Shown piece by piece: positions 44,452 to 47,477 of a stretch of DNA of 47,477 nucleotides. The notes below the pieces were generated by a model, which was not told the DNA's origin, did no database searches, and saw nothing but the letters and a program-made list of their open reading frames with translations. Position 1 is the stretch's first letter; the number at the start of each line of letters is the position of its first letter. This stretch comes from Arsenophonus sp. aPb (GTDB lineage: Bacteria > Pseudomonadota > Gammaproteobacteria > Enterobacterales > Enterobacteriaceae). The stretch spans positions 1-47,477 of the forward strand of contig NZ_CP123502.1 in the NCBI RefSeq assembly GCF_029873475.1, read 5' to 3'. Made by a program: the position numbers and the translations under genes.

Positions 44452-44647
44452 ATCGTATCGCTATGGAGCTGCTCATAAAATGCCCTCTATCCCCCTTTCT
44501 ACTACTAAATCAGCATAACCATCAAAAAATTGATGGTTTAATTTTAAAAATAATTAATCACTCCCTTATATTTTCACGTCCTATTGCTCCTTCAAAATTA
44601 AAAGATGCAGAGATAAGTGTAAATACATTTGGCACACCTCCAAGCTA
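44452..44647. other. Spacer with a sequence echo of 41070-41160
   Basis: ATAATTAATCAC is followed by TTCACG, CCTTCAAAA and AAAGAT blocks in the same order as at 41070-41140, which also lies to the left of a structured 84-nt element. So the repeated unit is longer than the structured part, although it is diverged. Read on the minus strand it contains AAGGAG before a short frame. Confidence 0.45.
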
Positions 44648-44731
44648 GGACGTCCTTAAAGCGCTGGCCATTTTTTGGCCAGCGCGGTTGATGCGGCGCG
44701 TCGAGTATCGACGCTGCAAGCTCGGTTTTAC
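44648..44731 (-). ncRNA. Structured 84-nt element, copy 2
   Basis: Same length, order and flanks (GGACGTCC, GGTTTTAC) as 41320-41403. First stem GCGCTGGCCA/TGGCCAGCGC is even longer; second stem GCGTCG/CGACGC around AGTAT carries the compensatory C-G to G-C swap. Loop of the first stem is T-rich here and A-rich in copy 1, so only the stems are kept. Confidence 0.5.
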
Positions 44732-44755
44732 GCCAACAAAATTAATCTAATAACT

Positions 44756-44780
44756 GGGCGGATATACCGCCCTTTTTATT
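44756..44780 (+). terminator. Rho-independent terminator of the stb-like operon
   Basis: GGGCGG-ATATA-CCGCCC followed by TTTTTATT. It ends transcription of the rightward genes and abuts the stop of the leftward small gene. Confidence 0.85.
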
Positions 44781-45000
44781 AATCTTTAAAAGCACTATCC
44801 AATATGATCATTTGTTTATAGACATTTTGCGCTTGCTTTGTTATCGGTTTGATAAGTTGAGCGATTAAACACCCGATCAGATCATTGGCGTCATCTGAAT
44901 ATTTTTTCTCAAACTCAAAAAGCTGAAAATAAAACCTATCTATTTTCTTTACCAGTAAAGCCACATCTTTTCTTAGAATTTCATGGTTGGAATAATTCAT
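44779..45000 (-). CDS. Hypothetical 73-aa helical protein
   Basis: Starts MNYSNHEILRKDVALLVKKIDRF with AAGGAA upstream. Mostly charged amphipathic helix with a short hydrophobic part (LIGCLIAQLIKP). A longer frame upstream runs through the methyltransferase gene and is rejected. It lies 25 nt downstream of the methyltransferase stop, in the same direction, so it is probably cotranscribed. No family recognised. Confidence 0.6.
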   Translation of the reverse strand: MNYSNHEILRKDVALLVKKIDRFYFQLFEFEKKYSDDANDLIGCLIAQLIKPITKQAQNVYKQMIILDSAFKD

Positions 45001-45025
45001 TTTAATTTCCTTTTGTGTGATGAAA

Positions 45026-45670
45026 TTAAGCAACTTGGCGATTACGTAAAGCGGCAATACGTTGTTGACCGATGGTGTGATATTCAGGAAGAAGCTCAAT
45101 CCCGATGTAGCGCCGTGCTGACAGTGCTGCCGCGATGCAGGTAGCGCCAGAACCCGCAAATGGATCGAGTACGATGTCATGAGGTTGCGTAAAAGACTCT
45201 ATAAGCAACTGTAAACAACTGACTGGTTTTTGAGTGGGATGATAAAGATTACCGGTATATTGCCATGCTTGTACGTCTTTTATGGGTTTTTTTGGCATTA
45301 GTGGATGACCTTTAGCCAACAGATAAGCGCTTTCATGGCTATACCCTAAAAAAGCCTTTTTTGATGCATAGTTTTTTTTAAAAACTAAATGACCGACAAC
45401 ACGAAACCCTGACTTTTTCCACGCATCAACAAATTTCTCAACGCGATTCCAGCCATAAAAACTTATCATTAGACTGTTGGGTTTTAATACGCGAAACATC
45501 TGTTGACAAGCGGGTAACAACCAATCATCATTTTTATCGTTGGCAATTGAACGCCCTGACCGATCAGTAAAGTCGACCAGATATGGTGGGTCAGTTAAAA
45601 TAAAATCGATTGCATTATCAGGAAAAGTTGACATAATTTTCAGGCTGTCGCCTTGTATAAATCGGGACAT
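45026..45670 (-). CDS. Orphan DNA methyltransferase (N4/N6 type)
   Basis: 214-aa beta-class amino methyltransferase: DPPYLVDF (residues 31-38) is the catalytic motif IV, and DPFAGSGATCIAA near 168-180 is the AdoMet-binding motif I. NLYHPTQKPVSCLQLLIES connects them. Short target-recognition region, so a short recognition sequence is likely. GGAG precedes the ATG. No restriction gene is near, hence an orphan enzyme; in the leading region it could protect incoming DNA from host restriction. A 163-bp inverted-repeat element lies 50 bp upstream. Confidence 0.88.
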   Translation of the reverse strand: MSRFIQGDSLKIMSTFPDNAIDFILTDPPYLVDFTDRSGRSIANDKNDDWLLPACQQMFRVLKPNSLMISFYGWNRVEKFVDAWKKSGFRVVGHLVFKKNYASKKAFLGYSHESAYLLAKGHPLMPKKPIKDVQAWQYTGNLYHPTQKPVSCLQLLIESFTQPHDIVLDPFAGSGATCIAAALSARRYIGIELLPEYHTIGQQRIAALRNRQVA

Positions 45671-45720
45671 TGCCGTGTCTCCTATTTAATGGGACAGCAG
45701 GAGGCGACCCTATATCGCCA

Positions 45721-45883
45721 TTCCCTTACTGCCCGATGTCACGAAGCCATTGACCATTTGGGGTCAAGTGGAACGTGGAATACCGGAGCCACTAGTGGCG
45801 AGGATATGCCGCGAAAGCTACTTGAAGGCTTGCCGTCCCCTTAAAATGGGCGTATGGCAAGCTGGCATCGGGCAGTAAGGGAA
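45721..45883 (-). repeat. 163-bp structured element with perfect 18-bp terminal inverted repeats
   Basis: TTCCCTTACTGCCCGATG at 45721-45738 is repeated inverted at 45866-45883 without mismatch. Inside are TTGACC/GGTCAA (45750-45767), the 12-bp palindrome GCCACTAGTGGC (45788-45799) and GGCTTGCC facing GGCAAGCT (about 45827-45862). GC-rich against an AT-rich background. It lies between umuC and the methyltransferase, both leftward. No coding frame or known family fits; single-strand promoter, structured RNA or MITE are possible. Confidence 0.75.
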
Positions 45884-46100
45884 GCCTTTAAATTTTGAAT
45901 TAACCAGGTGAGATAAACTTAATTTTGGGCTGAATGGTAGTTGTATCAAAAAGGTTCGTACGAAAAGAAGACGTTTTTTGTGAAATTTCTTTAAGTAATA
46001 CGCTTTTTTAATGTGTTTCTAATATCCCGAAGAAAAAAGTGGAGCCGCTAATTGTGGCGACATCCTTATCTATTGCATGATTTCTTGCGTGCGAACATTT
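45884..46100. other. Spacer without recognised gene
   Basis: AT-rich, with no supported coding frame. It separates the inverted-repeat element from an Rpn remnant and umuC. Confidence 0.4.
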
Positions 46101-46154
46101 TTAATTTTTGAATAAGCGACTCAATTCAATCTTTGTTAACCCTGTGAATTTCAC
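46101..46154 (-). pseudogene. Rpn C-terminal scrap (copy 4)
   Basis: The frame VKFTGLTKIELSRLFKN ending at a TAA matches the last ~17 residues of Rpn proteins (MKFTGLSESELRNLFKD in copy 3). The rest of the gene is absent; umuC ends 15 nt away. Confidence 0.7.
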
Positions 46155-46168
46155 TTAATAAGATTTGT

Positions 46169-47440
46169 TTAACATTTCACGATAGCAGTCTGATCAATAT
46201 CAGTGGTCCATTTTTGAGACAAATATTCTCTTCTCATTTGCCATGGATACTTTTTCTCTCCATTACCTTTGCCCGCAAAACCTATTTTTGCTGGTGAAGA
46301 TCGATTAATATCGTCAATAAGCTGCATCAATATATCACCATTTTTATAGGGTTTTTGTTTTTCAAAAAGGGAAAACTGTGTCACGCCAGAATCAAAAAAA
46401 TCACTCAACATAACACTACTTTTACTGTATTTAATTTCTTCCACCCAGATATTATCTAAAATTTGGGTGGCAGCTTTTATAATATCTCGACTATCTTGAC
46501 TTGGATAAGTCAGTTTTTGAGAGCCATATCGATAAAATCCCCCATCTTTTTTTGAAAAACGACTGCTTTGAATAGATACACTGATTAATTTGCAGAATTG
46601 TTTTTCTTCTCTTAACTTTTCCGCTGCCCGCTCCGCACGAGCGCATATACTTTGCCTAACAAAATCGTAATTAGTGATTTTATTACCAAATGAACGAGAA
46701 CAAATTATCTGTTTTTTTGTGTTTTGTTGCTCTTCTAGTGTTAAACATGAAATACCATTTAACTCTCTGACAGTTCTTTCCAAAACGACAGAATGTAATT
46801 TTCTAGCCTCATCTGGCGGTAACCGGCTTAAATCTAATGCCGTATTAATATTAAGCAACTGAAGTTTTTTTGAAAGTTTTCGCCCAATTCCCCAGACTTC
46901 ATTAACCGGGACAAGAGACATCAGTTTTTGTTGTCTGTCTTTTAGGCTTAAATCAACAACACCTCCGGTTTTTTGCCATTGTTTTGCCGCAAAATTGGCT
47001 AATTTCGCTAACGTCTTGGTCGTGGATATTCCTACCCCAACAGGTAAATGGCAGCGCTGCATAATTTGTTGTTGTAGATAAAAACCAAATTGGGTTAAAT
47101 CATGTATTGAATCAATTCCCGAGAGATCACAAAATGCCTCATCGATTGAATAAACTTCCAACTTTGGAACTAAAGAGGTTAATACTTCCATGACACGCAT
47201 ACTCATATCAGCATAATAAGTATAATTTGATGAAAAAATGGCAACGTTATTTTCTTTCACAAAAGATTCAATTTCAAACCACGGTGCCCCCATTCGGATA
47301 TGTTTTCTAGCATCTCTTGAGCGAGCGATAACACAGCCATCGTTATTTGATAAAACAACTACCGGTTTACCTTTTAAATCAGGCCTAAATACTTGCTCAC
47401 ATGAGGCATAGAAACTATTAACATCGATTAATGCAAACAT
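46169..47440 (-). CDS. umuC: UmuC-type error-prone DNA polymerase V subunit
   Basis: 423 aa from MFALIDVNSFYASCEQVFRP; an in-frame ATG 8 codons earlier lacks support, while AAGAGA precedes this start. Y-family palm motifs IDVNSFYASCE and YSIDEAFCDL carry the catalytic acids; VGVGISTTKTLAKLANFAAK and NEVWGIGRKL (HhH) follow, then the little finger and a UmuC-specific C-terminal tail (SPAKIGFAGKGNGEKKYPWQM). It performs translesion synthesis with UmuD'. The matching umuD would lie just right of the window. Plasmid umuC genes often travel in leading regions. Confidence 0.93.
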   Translation of the reverse strand: MFALIDVNSFYASCEQVFRPDLKGKPVVVLSNNDGCVIARSRDARKHIRMGAPWFEIESFVKENNVAIFSSNYTYYADMSMRVMEVLTSLVPKLEVYSIDEAFCDLSGIDSIHDLTQFGFYLQQQIMQRCHLPVGVGISTTKTLAKLANFAAKQWQKTGGVVDLSLKDRQQKLMSLVPVNEVWGIGRKLSKKLQLLNINTALDLSRLPPDEARKLHSVVLERTVRELNGISCLTLEEQQNTKKQIICSRSFGNKITNYDFVRQSICARAERAAEKLREEKQFCKLISVSIQSSRFSKKDGGFYRYGSQKLTYPSQDSRDIIKAATQILDNIWVEEIKYSKSSVMLSDFFDSGVTQFSLFEKQKPYKNGDILMQLIDDINRSSPAKIGFAGKGNGEKKYPWQMRREYLSQKWTTDIDQTAIVKC

Positions 47441-47477
47441 AAAATCTCTTACACTTATTGGCAATAAACAGCATATT

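Noticed and set aside
44463..44648. 61-aa plus-strand open frame after the stb-like operon
   Set aside because: No recognisable motif; overlaps a diverged repeat also seen at 41070-41160 where the frame is not kept.
45653..45844. 63-aa plus-strand open frame
   Set aside because: It runs through the inverted-repeat element and has no family features.
45721..45883. Retron msr-msd
   Set aside because: The terminal inverted repeats suggest a1/a2, but there is no reverse transcriptase gene nearby.

Overview
The window looks like part of a large, AT-rich, mosaic plasmid from a gammaproteobacterium. Cho, UmuC, an F-type oriT/TraM, Tn3-family and IS6-family elements and an rml/ABC O-antigen cluster all point to Enterobacterales. 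The low GC, the many decayed mobile elements and the repeated Rpn nuclease genes would suit an insect-associated Morganellaceae such as Arsenophonus. That host assignment is inference; no species marker was seen.

Region 1 (1-14.3 kb) is a defence-like island. It opens with the SOS-type repair nuclease cho and an Rpn nuclease. Next come a two-gene CBASS-like operon (CD-NTase plus SLATT membrane effector), a DUF4238 gene, a large zinc-hook AAA ATPase, a lone serine resolvase with a complete res site, a TIR + caspase pair resembling type IV Thoeris, and an apeA-type HEPN gene. Both the DUF4238 gene and apeA end in IS6-family remnants; apeA sits between the two ends of a gutted IS6 element.

Region 2 (14.3-17.3 kb) is a plasmid backbone: an RHH partner gene and parA, a repeat-rich AT tract, a RepA-type initiator, nine iterons, two perfect DnaA boxes and a short stretch resembling the edge of a ColE1 origin. 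Region 3 (17.4-26.9 kb) is a graveyard of at least four Tn3-family elements. One is a complete 3.8-kb transposon whose tnpA carries five single-base frameshifts. A large KAP-type membrane NTPase gene lies between the transposon ends.

Region 4 (27-37.7 kb) is a surface-polysaccharide operon with strong 4-29 bp gene overlaps: rfbC, rfbD, wzm, wzt, an RgpF-type glycosyltransferase, an epimerase, two GT2 glycosyltransferases and an acyltransferase. It is followed by an RmlA-like protein that has lost its catalytic signature, and by a convergent second acyltransferase. It would supply dTDP-rhamnose steps (rmlB is absent here), build a rhamnose-containing glycan and export it by ABC transporter.

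Region 5 (37.9-47.5 kb) begins with traM and an F-like oriT (phased GANTC sites, then a nic-type sequence), with a gene-X-like lytic transglycosylase on the far side. It then runs into what would be the leading region of transfer: a duplicated transglycosylase, several Rpn copies in different states of decay, a TraK/StbB/TraM-like operon, an orphan DNA methyltransferase and umuC. Three structured DNA elements lie among these genes: two 84-nt copies with a compensatory base-pair change, and a 163-bp element with perfect 18-bp terminal inverted repeats just upstream of the methyltransferase. These are the best candidates for an undescribed function, either structured RNAs or single-strand promoters used on entry into a recipient.
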